64,000 bases of DNA from Clostridiaceae bacterium (GCA_012729635.1 JAAYCT010000009.1:1-64000), one strand, 5' to 3'. Positions 35,767 to 46,887 are shown, counted from the first letter of the stretch. Numbers and translations: made by a program. Notes: generated from the sequence alone by a model not told the origin.

Positions 35767-37133
35767 TGAATAAATTATCTCGCGAAACCATCCGAATCAT
35801 TGAACAACTTGCCGAAAAAGCCGGAGAGAAGGCGAAAATCGATCCGGCCTTATACGAGCGCTATAATGTTAAACGCGGTCTTCGAAATGCTGACGGCACC
35901 GGTGTTCTTGTAGGTCTTACGGAGGTCGGTGAGGTAATGTCCTACATCGTCGATGATGTAGAGCGAGTGCCGATCGAAGGTCGACTCTTCTATCAGGGGA
36001 TCGAAATTTCGGACATCGTAAACGGATTTTTTGAAAACAAACGTTTCGGCTTCGAAGAAACCGCTTATCTTTTGCTTTTCGGCGAGTTACCTACCGTAGA
36101 AGAGCAAGCGCAGTTCGAGAAGTTACTTGACGAATTGCGTCCGCTCCCGCAGGGATTTACGGAGGATATGATTCTTAAGGCTCCGAGTCCCGACATCATG
36201 AATAAGCTGGCGCGTTCTGTTTTGGCGCTCTACTCATACGATGGCGATGCGGATTCAATCCATCTTCCGAACGTAATGCGCCAGTGCATTGAATTGATTG
36301 CCCGTTTTCCCGTTATGACGGCCTACGCATATATGGCGAGGCGACATTACGTTGAGAAGGAGAGTCTGTTTCTGCATTCGCCGCAACCCGGGTACAACAC
36401 CGCTCAGAACATTTTGCATATGATTCGTCCGGACGGTCAGTTTACAGAGCTGGAGGCAAGGATCCTTGATCTTGCGCTGGTTCTTCATGCGGAGCACGGC
36501 GGAGGTAACAATTCCTCCTTTGTGACGCATTGTGTTTCATCGTCCGGATCGGATACGTATTCGGTTATTGCGGCTGCCATCGGATCATTAAAGGGCCCTC
36601 AGCACGGTGGTGCAAGCAATAAGGCCTTCGCGATGATGCAGGAGCTTAAGGAAAGCGTTAAGAATTGGCGTAACGAGCCGGAAATCTGCGATTATCTGAC
36701 GAAAATACTGAACAAGGAGGCGTATGACCGTTCCGGCTTGATTTACGGGATCGGACACGCAGTGTACACGGTTTCGGATCCTCGGACCAAATTGCTACGG
36801 GATTATGCAAGAATGCTTGCTTATGAGGCCGGCCGCGAGGAAGAGTATGAGCTTTATACATTAACGGAGCGCCTCGCTCCGGAGGTTTTTACCTCGGTGA
36901 AGAAGATCGATAAGATCGTTTGCGCGAACGTCGACTTTTACGCCGGCTTCATCTATTCCATGCTCCAGATTCCGCCGGAGCTGTTTACGCCGATATTTGC
37001 TTGTGCGCGTGTCGCCGGATGGAGCGCACACCGGATTGAGGAGCTTGTTTCCGGGGGAAGAATCATGAGACCTGCATACAAATGTGTCCAAAAAAGAAGA
37101 AAATATACACAGGTTGAGAACAGAGGAAGATAA
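35766..37133 (+). CDS. Citrate synthase
   Basis: 455 aa. Condenses acetyl-CoA and oxaloacetate. The active-site His lies in LHAEHGGGNNSS; the second His motif is KGPQHGGASNKA; GIGHAVYTVSDPR carries the third catalytic region. The N-terminal 60 residues are longer than in standard type II enzymes but typical of the clostridial form. ATG at 35766 is preferred to TTG 35763 because AGGAGG (35753-35758) is 7 bases away. A terminator follows 30 bases after the stop. Confidence 0.95.
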   Translation: MNKLSRETIRIIEQLAEKAGEKAKIDPALYERYNVKRGLRNADGTGVLVGLTEVGEVMSYIVDDVERVPIEGRLFYQGIEISDIVNGFFENKRFGFEETAYLLLFGELPTVEEQAQFEKLLDELRPLPQGFTEDMILKAPSPDIMNKLARSVLALYSYDGDADSIHLPNVMRQCIELIARFPVMTAYAYMARRHYVEKESLFLHSPQPGYNTAQNILHMIRPDGQFTELEARILDLALVLHAEHGGGNNSSFVTHCVSSSGSDTYSVIAAAIGSLKGPQHGGASNKAFAMMQELKESVKNWRNEPEICDYLTKILNKEAYDRSGLIYGIGHAVYTVSDPRTKLLRDYARMLAYEAGREEEYELYTLTERLAPEVFTSVKKIDKIVCANVDFYAGFIYSMLQIPPELFTPIFACARVAGWSAHRIEELVSGGRIMRPAYKCVQKRRKYTQVENRGR

Positions 37134-37162
37134 TAAAGCTTCATTTGTGATCGGGTTCCGGA

Positions 37163-37191
37163 CGCCGCGAAGTGATCCTTCGCGGCGTTTT
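37163..37191 (+). terminator. Intrinsic terminator after citrate synthase
   Basis: A perfect 10-bp stem CGCCGCGAAG (37163-37172) / CTTCGCGGCG (37178-37187), loop TGATC, then four T. Confidence 0.8.
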
Positions 37192-37195
37192 ACAT

Positions 37196-37224
37196 GAAAA
37201 AGCATCCGCTTGGGCGAATGCTTT
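37196..37224 (-). terminator. Intrinsic terminator of tRNA-Glu
   Basis: On the - strand AAAGCATTCGC pairs with GCGGATGCTTT (one G-T pair), loop CCAA, and ends in five T. It lies directly after the CCA end of tRNA-Glu. Confidence 0.8.
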
Positions 37225-37225
37225 G

Positions 37226-37300
37226 TGGTGACCCTAAGGAGAATCGAACTCCTGATTCCGCCTTGAGAGGGCGGCGTCTTAACCGCTTGACCATAGGGCC
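37226..37300 (-). tRNA. tRNA-Glu (anticodon CTC)
   Basis: A full cloverleaf reads on the - strand: acceptor GGCCCTA/TAGGGTC, anticodon stem CCGCC/GGCGG with loop CTCTCAA (anticodon CTC, codon GAG), T-arm with TTCGATT, discriminator A and an encoded CCA. It is a single tRNA gene on the strand opposite to its neighbours. Confidence 0.95.
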
Positions 37301-37477
37301 GATATGACCGAACGCAAAAGGAATGATAACACAGGAGCATTCGTCAAGGCAAGTGGAAATCGAACAAATTGTTAAATTTGTTATTCCCGCAATCTTGTCG
37401 GATTCTTGCGAAAAAAACTGTGATACACTGGTTTTACAAGAGAACATATATTCGGATTTGTTGAGGATGTCGAAAAA

Positions 37478-40400
37478 ATGATTGAATTTATTCAAATAAG
37501 AGGAGCCAGAGAGCACAACCTGAAGAACATAAATGTGGATATCCCCAGAGAGAAGCTGGTCGTTCTGACCGGCTTATCGGGATCCGGAAAATCATCATTG
37601 GCCTTCGATACGATTTACGCGGAGGGACAAAGAAGATATGTCGAATCTTTGTCATCGTATGCACGCCAATTTTTGGGGCAGATGGAGAAACCGGAGGTCG
37701 ACAATATTGACGGACTTTCTCCGGCCATTTCGATTGACCAGAAAACGACGAGCAAGAATCCTCGTTCAACGGTGGGAACCGTTACCGAAATATATGATTA
37801 TCTTCGATTGCTTTATGCCCGCGTCGGCATTCCTCATTGTCCTCAATGCGGCAAAAAAATCAGTTCTCAGTCTGTGGATCAGATCGTGGACGCATTGATC
37901 GCCTATCCGGACGGAACCCGTGTCATTCTTATGGCTCCGGTAGTTCGCGGACGGAAGGGAGAATACTCCAAGCTTTTCGATGAGTTTCGGAAAGCCGGAT
38001 ATGCCCGGGTTCGGGTGGACGGGGAAACATGGGAGTTGGATGAGGAGATGGTTCTGGATAAAAACAAGAAGCATTCGATCGAAGTAGTGATGGATCGCGT
38101 GATCATTCGGCGCGATATCCACAGTCGTTTGGCCGACTCGGTCGAGAGTACCGTAACCTTGTCCGACGGACTGTTGATCGTGTCGGTTCAAATTCCCGAG
38201 GATGAGAATGAGTTCGGAGACATTATTTACAAAGAAGAAGAATTGGTTTTTTCACAGAAATACTCTTGTCCGGATTGCGGAATCGCGTTTGAAGAGTTGA
38301 ATCCGAGGATGTTTTCGTTCAATAATCCGTTCGGCGCATGCCCGGACTGTTCCGGGATCGGATCCCATGCATTTGTAGATCCGTTTCTTTGCGTGACCGA
38401 TCCGAACAAATCCATCAACGAGGGCGCTATTCGCACGGCCGGATGGAATTTTGACGACGATACCAGTTGGGGGCGAGCTTTCATTACTGCGCTTTCGGAG
38501 AAATATGGCTTTTCACTGGACGTTCCGTGGAACCGGCTTTCCGAGAATACCCGGAACATTATTTTGTTCGGTAATAACGGAGAGGTGCTTTCGATCGACA
38601 CCAGAAACAGCAAATACTCAAGGGGAGCCGAGTACCGCTCCAGCTGGCAGGGGATTGTCCCGAGTCTGGAACGCCGATACAGGGAAACCGGATCGGATGA
38701 CATGAAGGAATATTATGAGCAGTATATGAGTATCCATCCCTGTCCGACATGCGGCGGAGCCAGGCTGAATGATAAAAGCCTATCCGTTACCGTTGCGGAT
38801 ATGAATATATATGAATTGACCTGTCTTCCGATTCGAAAATGCATGAAGATAATCGATAACGCGAAGTTTTCCGATCGGGAGCACATGATTGCCGATCCGA
38901 TTATTAAGGAGATTCGCGCACGACTCGGATTTCTTTTGGATGTCGGACTGGAATATCTATCGCTGAATCGCGCTTCTTCCACGCTTTCGGGCGGAGAATC
39001 TCAGAGAATACGGCTCGCGACACAAATCGGTTCCGGATTAATGGGGGTGCTGTATATTCTGGACGAACCATCCATCGGGTTGCACCAACGGGATAACGCA
39101 AAACTATTGAAAACACTGAAACGACTGAGAGATTTGGGGAATACGGTTCTTGTCGTTGAGCATGACGAGGAAACCATGCGGGAAGCGGACTGTGTGATCG
39201 ATCTCGGTCCGGGCGCCGGAGAACACGGAGGCGAACTGATTGCTATCGGAACAATCGACGATATCATGAAGGAGAAGCGATCGGTGACCGGTCAGTATCT
39301 CGGAGGGGTCAAACATATACCCGTTCCCGCAGTCCGAAGAATTCCGAACGGAAATGTTCTGGTTGTCCGTAAGGCGCGGGAGAATAATCTGAAAGGCATC
39401 GACGTAAAGATTCCACTCGGGCTGATGACTTGTATTACGGGGGTGTCCGGCTCCGGGAAAAGCTCACTGGTGAACGGTATCATATTGAAAAAGCTTTCTG
39501 CGGACCTTAACGGAGCGAAGCGACAATACGGTTCTTTTGAATCCATGGAAGGCCTGGAGCATCTGGACAAGGTCATCGCGATTGATCAGTCTCCGATCGG
39601 AAGAACTCCCCGGTCCAATCCGGCAACATACACCGGTTGTTTTGATCTGATTCGTGAGCTGTATGCGGGAACAAAGGAAGCTCGGGCGAGAGGCTACCAA
39701 AGAGGACGTTTCAGCTTCAACATCAAAGGGGGCCGCTGCGAATCCTGCGGAGGAGACGGAGTCAATCGGATTGAGATGCATTTTTTACCCGATGTGTATG
39801 TTACCTGCGATGTATGTAAGGGTAAACGATACAACAGGGAGACCTTGGAGGTTAAGTACAAGGGGAAAAACATTTCGGACGTTTTGAATATGACCGTAGA
39901 TGAGGCGCTCGTATTTTTTACCGAAATCCCTCGGATCCGAAGAAAACTCGAGACCTTATCGGATGTTGGAATGGGCTATATCCGCCTGGGTCAGCCGTCG
40001 ACGCAACTTTCGGGAGGAGAAGCGCAAAGAGTCAAGCTTGCTACGGAATTATCGAAAAGGAGTACGGGCAGGACCTTCTATATTCTTGACGAACCGACGA
40101 CGGGGTTGCATATCGCCGATGTGCATAAGCTTGTTGACATTTTGCAAAGACTGACAGAAAATGGTAATACTGTTTTGGTCATAGAACATAATCTCGACGT
40201 CATTAAGACGGCCGACCATATTATTGATTTAGGTCCGGAGGGAGGAGACAAGGGTGGTCGCCTGATTGCCCAGGGAACGCCGGAAGAGGTTGCGGAAAAC
40301 CCAAATTCATATACCGGACAGTATCTGGCCCCATTGCTTGAGAGGTCTCGCTCCTTAGGCCCGAAGCACAAATCTGAGATAGAAAAATTTGACGCCGTTG

Positions 40401-40480
40401 TAAATAGAGATCGACTGGAAATTGCGACGGCGGCGAAACCGCGAAGAAGGAATGCCGCGAGGAAGACAAAGGAAAGTTAA
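37478..40480 (+). CDS. uvrA: Excinuclease ABC subunit A
   Basis: DNA damage sensor of nucleotide excision repair, an ABC-type ATPase dimer; 1000 aa, slightly longer than the usual 940. Two Walker A motifs ([27 protein letters not shown]), two ABC signatures ([22 protein letters not shown]), and zinc fingers (CPDCG ... [12 protein letters not shown] ... CDVCKG). The C-terminal 45 residues are a basic extension ([12 protein letters not shown]) with no known domain. ATG at 37478 after GAGG. The stop overlaps the ATG of the clpE-like gene. uvrB is not adjacent. Confidence 0.97.
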   Translation: MIEFIQIRGAREHNLKNINVDIPREKLVVLTGLSGSGKSSLAFDTIYAEGQRRYVESLSSYARQFLGQMEKPEVDNIDGLSPAISIDQKTTSKNPRSTVGTVTEIYDYLRLLYARVGIPHCPQCGKKISSQSVDQIVDALIAYPDGTRVILMAPVVRGRKGEYSKLFDEFRKAGYARVRVDGETWELDEEMVLDKNKKHSIEVVMDRVIIRRDIHSRLADSVESTVTLSDGLLIVSVQIPEDENEFGDIIYKEEELVFSQKYSCPDCGIAFEELNPRMFSFNNPFGACPDCSGIGSHAFVDPFLCVTDPNKSINEGAIRTAGWNFDDDTSWGRAFITALSEKYGFSLDVPWNRLSENTRNIILFGNNGEVLSIDTRNSKYSRGAEYRSSWQGIVPSLERRYRETGSDDMKEYYEQYMSIHPCPTCGGARLNDKSLSVTVADMNIYELTCLPIRKCMKIIDNAKFSDREHMIADPIIKEIRARLGFLLDVGLEYLSLNRASSTLSGGESQRIRLATQIGSGLMGVLYILDEPSIGLHQRDNAKLLKTLKRLRDLGNTVLVVEHDEETMREADCVIDLGPGAGEHGGELIAIGTIDDIMKEKRSVTGQYLGGVKHIPVPAVRRIPNGNVLVVRKARENNLKGIDVKIPLGLMTCITGVSGSGKSSLVNGIILKKLSADLNGAKRQYGSFESMEGLEHLDKVIAIDQSPIGRTPRSNPATYTGCFDLIRELYAGTKEARARGYQRGRFSFNIKGGRCESCGGDGVNRIEMHFLPDVYVTCDVCKGKRYNRETLEVKYKGKNISDVLNMTVDEALVFFTEIPRIRRKLETLSDVGMGYIRLGQPSTQLSGGEAQRVKLATELSKRSTGRTFYILDEPTTGLHIADVHKLVDILQRLTENGNTVLVIEHNLDVIKTADHIIDLGPEGGDKGGRLIAQGTPEEVAENPNSYTGQYLAPLLERSRSLGPKHKSEIEKFDAVVNRDRLEIATAAKPRRRNAARKTKES

Positions 40481-42954
40481 TGACAAAATGCATCATTTGC
40501 AAAAAAAATGTGGCGGTGGTTTTTACAACCCGTATTGAAAACGGAAGGCGAATAAGCGAAGGTCTTTGCTTGAAGTGTGCTTATCAGACCGGAATCGGCG
40601 GGATCGACGAAATGTTTGCCAAGGCCGGAATCAACGAAAAAAATATCGACCGCGTATCCGAGCGGCTTAACAGCCTGATGAGCGGCGTCGAGGGAAGTCG
40701 TCCCGAGGATGTCTTTAAGATGTTGCTCGGCTCCGAAGATTTTCTGGAAGATAAAGCATTTTCCGAAGAGGACTCGGAGACGGAGGATGACAGCGGTCAG
40801 CGACCGCTTACCGACCTCGGATTTCTTGAAATCGGAGAGCAGGATCTCGGCGGATCATTTGATATCAGCGATGAAGCCTTTTCGTCGGAAGAGTCGGATG
40901 AAATGTCGGAGACTTCTACAGGAAGCGATAAATTAGCAGACCCCGAGAATCCTTTGAAAAAAAGAACTTCAGACCGAAGACGCGATCAGAAGTTTCGATT
41001 CTTGGATCAGTTCGGATCCAATCTGACCCAGAAAGCAAGGGAAGGAAAGATCGACAGAATAATCGGCCGGGAAAAGGAGCTGGAGCGTGTGATTCAGATT
41101 CTTAATCGCCGGTCCAAAAATAATCCCGCAATACTCGGCGCTCCCGGCGTCGGGAAAACGGCGATTGCCGAAGGATTGGCGGTCCGAATCGCGGAAGGCC
41201 GCGTTCCGGCGAAACTTTTGGATATGTCCGTATACCTTTTGGATATGACCGCGATGGTTGCGGGAACACAGTTTCGCGGGCAATTCGAGAGTCGAATGAA
41301 GGGTGTCGTCGATGATGCAAGGAAGAGCGAAAACATCATTCTCGTTATCGATGAACTTCATAATATTATGGGTGCGGGGGATGCCGAGGGTGCGATGAAC
41401 GCGGCAAACATCTTAAAGCCCGCCCTGGCCAAAGGAGAAATCCGCGTAATCGGGTCGACGACCCTTGACGAGTATCGACGCTTCATCGAGAAGGATTCCG
41501 CACTGGAGCGTCGCTTCCAGAAGGTAATCGTCGAGGAACCGAGTGAACAGGAAAGCATAGAGATTTTAAAGGGAATCCGGGATTATTATGAGAAGCACCA
41601 CCACGTGTCCTATTCGGACGATGTCATCGAGTATGCCGTCAAAGCTTCGGCACGGTATATCATGGACCGTTTTCTTCCGGATAAGGCGATTGATCTTTTG
41701 GATGAATCCGGTTCTCGCGCAAACCTTGCCGAGGTTCGCCTCGTCAAGCTGAAGACAATTTCAAGGGAGCAGGCTCAGGCGGAAACGCTCCTTAAAGAGA
41801 TTGAGCAAAAAATCGAAGAATCCGCTCCGCAAGTAATCGAGGAAGAAGGTCTCTATGAGAAACAGGCAGAAAACAAGGCGAATCTCCTGAGGATGGAGGA
41901 GGAGCGAAAGTCACTTGAAAGCGAACTGGTTCCGACGATCATTACACAGGAGGATATTTCCCGTGTAATCGAAATGTGGACGGGCATTCCCGTGAAACGG
42001 ATATCCGAAACCGAATCCGAGAAATTGATGAAGCTGGAAGAACGCTTACATAAGCGGGTCGTCGGACAGGAGGATGCGGTCAGCGCTCTCGCGCGTGCGA
42101 TTCGCAGAAACCGCTCCGGCTTCGGCAAGAAACACAAGCCCGCATCATTTATCTTTGTCGGACCGACCGGGGTCGGGAAGACCGAACTGGTGAAGGCAGT
42201 CGCGGAAGCGATGTTTGCCCGGGAAGATGCGTTAATCCGTATGGATATGTCCGAATTTATGGAGGCACACACCGTCAGTAAACTGATCGGATCACCTCCC
42301 GGATATGTCGGATATGATGACGGAGGTCAATTGACGGAGCGTGTCCGTCGCAAACCGTACTCGGTTATCCTTTTTGACGAAATCGAAAAGGCGCACCCGG
42401 ACGTGTTTAACCTGCTCCTCCAAATACTCGACGACGGCCGACTTACAGACAGTCACGGACGATTGGTGAATTTTGAGAACACGATCGTTGTTATGACCTC
42501 AAATGCCGGAACCACTTTAAAATCGAACGGGTTCGGGTTCGGGGCGGAGGGTCATGTTGCGATGGAAAGCAGAGTTCAATCCGTTTTGAAAGACATGTTT
42601 CGTCCCGAGTTCCTGAACCGAGTTGACGAAATCGTCGTTTTTCATGAGTTGACACGCGACGAAATTCGAAAAATCGTCGATTTGATGCTGAGGGAGTTGT
42701 CTGCTCAGTTATCCGAAAAGGGAATATCGATGACCGTGTCCGAGAAAGCGAAGGATGCGCTCGCGATCGAGGGATATGACATTAAATACGGTGCGCGCCC
42801 GCTTCGGAAGACCATTCAGCGTCGTCTGGAGGATCCCCTGTCCGATCTGTTCCTTACCTCCAAACTCGAAGACGTGAAGGATGTGCAAATTGACCACGAC
42901 GGAGATGCATTCAAGTTCGAACTGATTCGCACGGAAGATGCAAGTTCGAACTGA
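40480..42954 (+). CDS. ClpE-like AAA+ unfoldase with N-terminal zinc finger
   Basis: Clp/Hsp100 protein of 824 aa that unfolds substrates, probably for ClpP. The N-terminus is a four-cysteine finger (C4, C7, C30, C33), as in ClpE and McsA, instead of a Clp N domain. A long acidic linker (about 80-155) follows. AAA1 has [13 protein letters not shown], a short coiled-coil/UVR-like middle lies near 430-490, and AAA2 has [18 protein letters not shown] near residue 685 could be the ClpP-docking loop. ATG at 40480 overlaps the uvrA stop. A 29-bp tandem duplication has changed the last residues to ASSN. ClpC with a divergent N-terminus is the alternative name. Confidence 0.9.
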   Translation: MTKCIICKKNVAVVFTTRIENGRRISEGLCLKCAYQTGIGGIDEMFAKAGINEKNIDRVSERLNSLMSGVEGSRPEDVFKMLLGSEDFLEDKAFSEEDSETEDDSGQRPLTDLGFLEIGEQDLGGSFDISDEAFSSEESDEMSETSTGSDKLADPENPLKKRTSDRRRDQKFRFLDQFGSNLTQKAREGKIDRIIGREKELERVIQILNRRSKNNPAILGAPGVGKTAIAEGLAVRIAEGRVPAKLLDMSVYLLDMTAMVAGTQFRGQFESRMKGVVDDARKSENIILVIDELHNIMGAGDAEGAMNAANILKPALAKGEIRVIGSTTLDEYRRFIEKDSALERRFQKVIVEEPSEQESIEILKGIRDYYEKHHHVSYSDDVIEYAVKASARYIMDRFLPDKAIDLLDESGSRANLAEVRLVKLKTISREQAQAETLLKEIEQKIEESAPQVIEEEGLYEKQAENKANLLRMEEERKSLESELVPTIITQEDISRVIEMWTGIPVKRISETESEKLMKLEERLHKRVVGQEDAVSALARAIRRNRSGFGKKHKPASFIFVGPTGVGKTELVKAVAEAMFAREDALIRMDMSEFMEAHTVSKLIGSPPGYVGYDDGGQLTERVRRKPYSVILFDEIEKAHPDVFNLLLQILDDGRLTDSHGRLVNFENTIVVMTSNAGTTLKSNGFGFGAEGHVAMESRVQSVLKDMFRPEFLNRVDEIVVFHELTRDEIRKIVDLMLRELSAQLSEKGISMTVSEKAKDALAIEGYDIKYGARPLRKTIQRRLEDPLSDLFLTSKLEDVKDVQIDHDGDAFKFELIRTEDASSN

Positions 42955-42969
42955 TTCGCACGGAAGATG
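42912..42969 (+). repeat. Perfect 29-bp tandem duplication at the end of the clpE-like gene
   Basis: Bases 42912-42940 are repeated exactly in 42941-42969 (unit begins CAAGTTCGAACTG). 29 is not a multiple of three, so the second copy is read in another frame and stops at 42952-42954. Without the insert the gene would end in GAT GAT TGA at the present 42967-42975. Confidence 0.95.
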
Positions 42970-42986
42970 ATTGAGCGACTTAGTCG

Positions 42987-44195
42987 TCAGGACCGATAGC
43001 TTCCGTTGATTTTTACGTAATCATATGAGAAATCACAGGTCCACATTCGATCCGAAAAATCTCCGGAGCCGACCCGCACCCGGATTATGATGTGTTTTTG
43101 TGATAAAATGCGCTTCGCTTCGCTTTCATCAAACGGTAGCGCACTGCCGTTTTTGCACATTTGCAGGGAGTCAAAGAAGATGTCTACCGACTCGGGGTCA
43201 AAGGCGGCACCGGAATAGCCGGCGGCGTTGATAATTCTCCCCCAGTTGGCATCCTCTCCAAAAATCGCGGTTTTACATAACGGGGAACGGCAAATACTCC
43301 GAACAATGAGCAATGCGTCCTCCTCGGATGAAGCTCCCTCCACACAAACCTCGATCAATTTGGTTGCTCCCTCGCCGTCCGCGGCGATTTTTTTCGAAAG
43401 GTCCTCCGAAACAAAAAGAAGCGCTTCGGCAAAGCGTTTGTATTCCTCTGTCCCGGGTTCTATGGTCTTTCCGGACGCTCCGTTTGCCATAAGGATAATC
43501 GTATCGCAAACCGATGTGTCCCCGTCGACCGATACACGATTGAAGGTGTGTTTCACGGCATTTTTTAAAAGCGTATCCAGGTGCTTTGATTCAATTCTTG
43601 CATCCGTAGTGATTACACCGATTAATGTGGCAAGATCGGGATGAATCATTCCCGATCCTTTTGCCATTCCCGCGATGGTTACTATATCGCCATCAACGGA
43701 TAAAACGGCGGAGGATTCTTTCGGAACGGTGTCCGTAGTCATCATCGCTCGCAAAGCCAAATGCGCCGATTCTTCCGAGGAGGATAAATGCTCCGGGATC
43801 GACTTGATTCCGAGGAACATCTTTTCGACATCCAACCGCTTTCCGATTACGCCGGTTGAACACGTCAGGATATCCTCCGGGAGCGTACCAAGCACCTTAG
43901 CGGCCTCGGCGGCCACTTCCTCGGCGTCCCGGTCACCGATCGGGCCGACACAAGCGTTCGCGCTTACACTATTAATCAGGACGCCTCGACAACATCCTCT
44001 TTCGGTAATCAGTCGGGCGGTTCTTTTCAGCGAGTGACCTCGAATCAGGTTTCGGGTGTACACGCCCGAAACGTTGGCCGGAGTCGTTGAGATGACGACC
44101 GAAAGATCGGGGTCTCCGTCCTTTTTCATGCCGCATCGGATACCGGCGGCCAAAAATCCCTTTGGCATTGTGATGTAAGCGGATTGATTATGCAT
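42987..44195 (-). CDS. argJ: Ornithine acetyltransferase / N-acetylglutamate synthase
   Basis: Recycles the acetyl group between N-acetylornithine and glutamate in arginine synthesis; 402 aa. The proenzyme cleaves itself before a Thr, here in GSGMIHPDLATLIG, into alpha and beta chains. The oxyanion-hole Thr-Gly type motif lies in TCSTGVIG, and FGEDANWGRI is typical of the beta chain. The ATG at 44193-44195 has GAGG 8 bases upstream; a longer frame reaches 44240 but adds no conserved sequence. No other arg genes are in the window. Whether it also uses acetyl-CoA cannot be told. Confidence 0.94.
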   Translation of the reverse strand: MHNQSAYITMPKGFLAAGIRCGMKKDGDPDLSVVISTTPANVSGVYTRNLIRGHSLKRTARLITERGCCRGVLINSVSANACVGPIGDRDAEEVAAEAAKVLGTLPEDILTCSTGVIGKRLDVEKMFLGIKSIPEHLSSSEESAHLALRAMMTTDTVPKESSAVLSVDGDIVTIAGMAKGSGMIHPDLATLIGVITTDARIESKHLDTLLKNAVKHTFNRVSVDGDTSVCDTIILMANGASGKTIEPGTEEYKRFAEALLFVSEDLSKKIAADGEGATKLIEVCVEGASSEEDALLIVRSICRSPLCKTAIFGEDANWGRIINAAGYSGAAFDPESVDIFFDSLQMCKNGSALPFDESEAKRILSQKHIIIRVRVGSGDFSDRMWTCDFSYDYVKINGSYRS

Positions 44196-44312
44196 ATATA
44201 CCTCGATTATTATCCGGAATAACTGCGTATTATACACCATTTGGGATATTTTGGCATACCCGAACCTTGAAAATAAGATATAATCAAAGAGTGTGTAAAG
44301 GAGGATATGATT

Positions 44313-45218
44313 ATGTGGAATTATAAAGAAATACGAAGATTAGCCAGAGATCGCATGAATCTGGACTTATCCGGCGTGCTTCTTGCGGGATTGGTTTTCA
44401 TATTGATTTCGGGAGCCCTTCCGGCCGCTCAATACATTGTGTCGACCGTGATGCAAATAATCATCCGAAGAGGCGGAGACTCTTTGTATTCCGACGGGGG
44501 GATGCAATTGGTTTCCATGATGACGACATATCAACTGCTCTCGGCTGTCTTAAGTATAATGATTATCTTATCGACAATTTTTATCATTAACCCTCTTTAT
44601 GTGGGACTGATTCGCTTCATTTCAGATCTCGGCCCGGCCGGCTCGCCGAAACATAAGCCGACAGGAGACTTGTTCTGGACGTTTAAGAAGGAAAGATACT
44701 CGGGAGTTCTCGCAGGCACCGCTTGGAAGTTTTTGTGGACCTCGCTGTGGAGAATGTTGACCTCCTTTATTTTGTATGTTCCGATTATTTTCATTACCAT
44801 TTCTTTGATCATTAATTTTTCGATGCATTTTTATCAGTCCGATCGGGGCATCGATTCGGAGCAATTTCTGTTCCTTTTTGTGGAACGTTTTTTCACTTCC
44901 GTTCTGGTCCTTCTTGTTTGTTATGTTTTCATTATCCCAGTGGTGGTTTTTATTCAGATGAACCGGGCATACGCATATAAGTTCTGTGATTTCATCCTTT
45001 CGGAGAATCCTGGGATGAGGGCGTCGGATGCTCTTGACCAAGCTAAGCAGATGTCGAAAGGCATCAAAGGAGATATGTTTTTGTTGGACATGACCTTTTT
45101 CGGCTGGGGATTATTGAGCGCGTCTACGTTCGGTCTCCTTGAGATTTGGCTGACGCCGTATCGAAGCGCGGCTTTTCTCGAGGTCTATAATCATCGGAAA
45201 GCAGAATTTCGGTCCTGA
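44313..45218 (+). CDS. DUF975-family integral membrane protein
   Basis: 301 aa with about five or six hydrophobic helices. The N-terminus (MWNYKEIRRLARDRMNLDLSG) and the GD-F/W pattern around GDLFWTFKKERY, with AWKFLWTSLW, are typical of the DUF975 family, whose function is unknown. The ATG at 44313 is 8 bases after AAGGAGG (44298-44304) and is preferred to ATG 44307, which is only 2 bases from it. A TATAAT at 44279-44284 may be the -10, but no -35 at proper spacing was found. Confidence 0.8.
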   Translation: MWNYKEIRRLARDRMNLDLSGVLLAGLVFILISGALPAAQYIVSTVMQIIIRRGGDSLYSDGGMQLVSMMTTYQLLSAVLSIMIILSTIFIINPLYVGLIRFISDLGPAGSPKHKPTGDLFWTFKKERYSGVLAGTAWKFLWTSLWRMLTSFILYVPIIFITISLIINFSMHFYQSDRGIDSEQFLFLFVERFFTSVLVLLVCYVFIIPVVVFIQMNRAYAYKFCDFILSENPGMRASDALDQAKQMSKGIKGDMFLLDMTFFGWGLLSASTFGLLEIWLTPYRSAAFLEVYNHRKAEFRS

Positions 45219-45269
45219 AATATTTCTTCGATAAATCGCCGAAGGTAAGCATGTAAACGGGGGATAAGT

Positions 45270-46673
45270 ATGGTCCGCAACAAGAAATATGATGTCGCAA
45301 TTATCGGCGCCGGAATTTCGGGGATTTTTGCATCGTATGAGTTAATGATTTCCGATCCGTCCATGAAGGTCGTTCTGATTGAACAGGGACAACCGGTATC
45401 GAAAAGGTCTTGCCCGATCATCAGAGGTGCGACGGAAAGTTGCATCGGTTGCGATCCTTGTGCAATTATGCGCGGTTTCGGCGGGGCCGGAGCGTTCTCC
45501 GACGGAAAATTCAATTTTACAACTTTATTCGGAGGATGGCTCAACGAATATATTTCGGATCGGGAGTTGATGAGACTGATCGAATATGTTGACGGCATCA
45601 ACGTTTCTTTCGGTGCGACCACCGACGTTTTTTCGACCGATACACCCGAAGCCGATGTGATTCGCCGGAAGGCTATCGCTTTGGATTTACACTTGATGGA
45701 TGCGAAATGTAAACATCTCGGAACCGAACGAAACCGTGATCTTCTCGCTACTCAGTTCGAATGGCTCAGTAAAAGGATTGAAGTCTTGTGTGATACACGG
45801 GTCGAAGAGATTGTTGTTCTTCCGGACGGAAGCTTTGAATTGGAATCGTCCGCAGGGACCATCAACTGTGAATACTTGGTTGCCGCTCCCGGTCGATCCG
45901 GAGCGGAATGGTTTTCAAAACAATGCCAGAAGCTGAAGCTCGTAATGATTAACAACCAAGTTGATCTCGGACTCCGTGTCGAATTACCCGCGATTGTTTT
46001 TAAAGAAATCACGGATGCGATGTATGAGGCAAAGCTCTTGTATCGTACCGCACGGTATAAGGATGTGGTTCGTACCTTCTGCATGAATCCGTACGGCTAC
46101 GTAGTTACCGAGAACACCGACGGAATTATTACGGCAAACGGTCACAGTTATACGGATCCTTCCATGAGGAGCGAGAATACGAACTTTGCGCTTCTGGTCA
46201 GCAATCGATTTACGACCCCTTTCAACGAGCCGTATCAATACGGGAAAAGGATTGCGTCCCTTTCCAATATGCTCGGAGGAGGCATAATGGTACAACGATT
46301 CGGAGACCTGATGGACGGCAGGAGAACCAATGCACACCGGCTTCCGCAGGGCTTTGTGAAGCCGACTCTGAACGCGACTCCCGGAGATTTATCACTGGTT
46401 TTACCGAAGAGGCATCTGGACAATATCATTGAAATGATTCAGGTTCTGGATCGGCTCGCTCCGGGCACGGCGAATCAGGACACGCTTCTTTACGGGGTCG
46501 AGGTGAAATTCTACAGCGCACGTATCAGCCTGACAAATGAGCTGGAAACGATGATTCCGAACTTTTTTGCGATCGGTGACGGAGCAGGGATTACGCGGGG
46601 ACTTTCTCAAGCGGGAGCCAGCGGCGTCCATGCCGCGCGTGCGGTGCTGCGCCGAAAGGGAGTTATCCAATAA
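45270..46673 (+). CDS. FAD-dependent oxidoreductase (COG2509-like)
   Basis: 467 aa. The dinucleotide site VAIIGAGISGIFASYEL opens the protein and Glu in VVLIEQG ends strand 2. The segment GFGGAGAFSDGKFN and the C-terminal IGDGAGITRGLSQAGASG match the uncharacterised FAD-dependent dehydrogenase group. Cys pairs CIGCDPC lie near residue 63. The substrate is unknown. ATG at 45270 with GGGGGATAAG upstream. Single gene followed by a tRNA cluster. Confidence 0.85.
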   Translation: MVRNKKYDVAIIGAGISGIFASYELMISDPSMKVVLIEQGQPVSKRSCPIIRGATESCIGCDPCAIMRGFGGAGAFSDGKFNFTTLFGGWLNEYISDRELMRLIEYVDGINVSFGATTDVFSTDTPEADVIRRKAIALDLHLMDAKCKHLGTERNRDLLATQFEWLSKRIEVLCDTRVEEIVVLPDGSFELESSAGTINCEYLVAAPGRSGAEWFSKQCQKLKLVMINNQVDLGLRVELPAIVFKEITDAMYEAKLLYRTARYKDVVRTFCMNPYGYVVTENTDGIITANGHSYTDPSMRSENTNFALLVSNRFTTPFNEPYQYGKRIASLSNMLGGGIMVQRFGDLMDGRRTNAHRLPQGFVKPTLNATPGDLSLVLPKRHLDNIIEMIQVLDRLAPGTANQDTLLYGVEVKFYSARISLTNELETMIPNFFAIGDGAGITRGLSQAGASGVHAARAVLRRKGVIQ

Positions 46674-46858
46674 ATATTGACAGACATATATCGCAATGAT
46701 GTGGTGTTCAACATTGTAGCATGAACCCAGGGGAATTGTTCTGCAGGTATTCTGATTGTAAGATTATTTCCGGTCATTTCGGTAAGGCAAATAATAAAAT
46801 GTTTTTCTCGCGTTGCGTTGAAGGAAGTCTTTCTGCAGCGATATGCCCGAGGTCGTTG

Positions 46859-46887
46859 TTGACAATTGTCGCCGGCAAACATATAAT
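46859..46887 (+). promoter_or_regulatory. Consensus promoter of the His-Gln-Lys tRNA cluster
   Basis: TTGACA (46859-46864), 17 bases, TATAAT (46882-46887): perfect in both boxes and spacing, 30 bases before tRNA-His. The 180 bases between the oxidoreductase stop and this promoter hold no recognisable gene. Confidence 0.9.

Noticed and set aside
44251-44284. TTGGCA ... TATAAT before the DUF975 gene as a promoter
   Set aside because: The spacer is 22 bases, too long for a normal promoter; only the -10 is credible.
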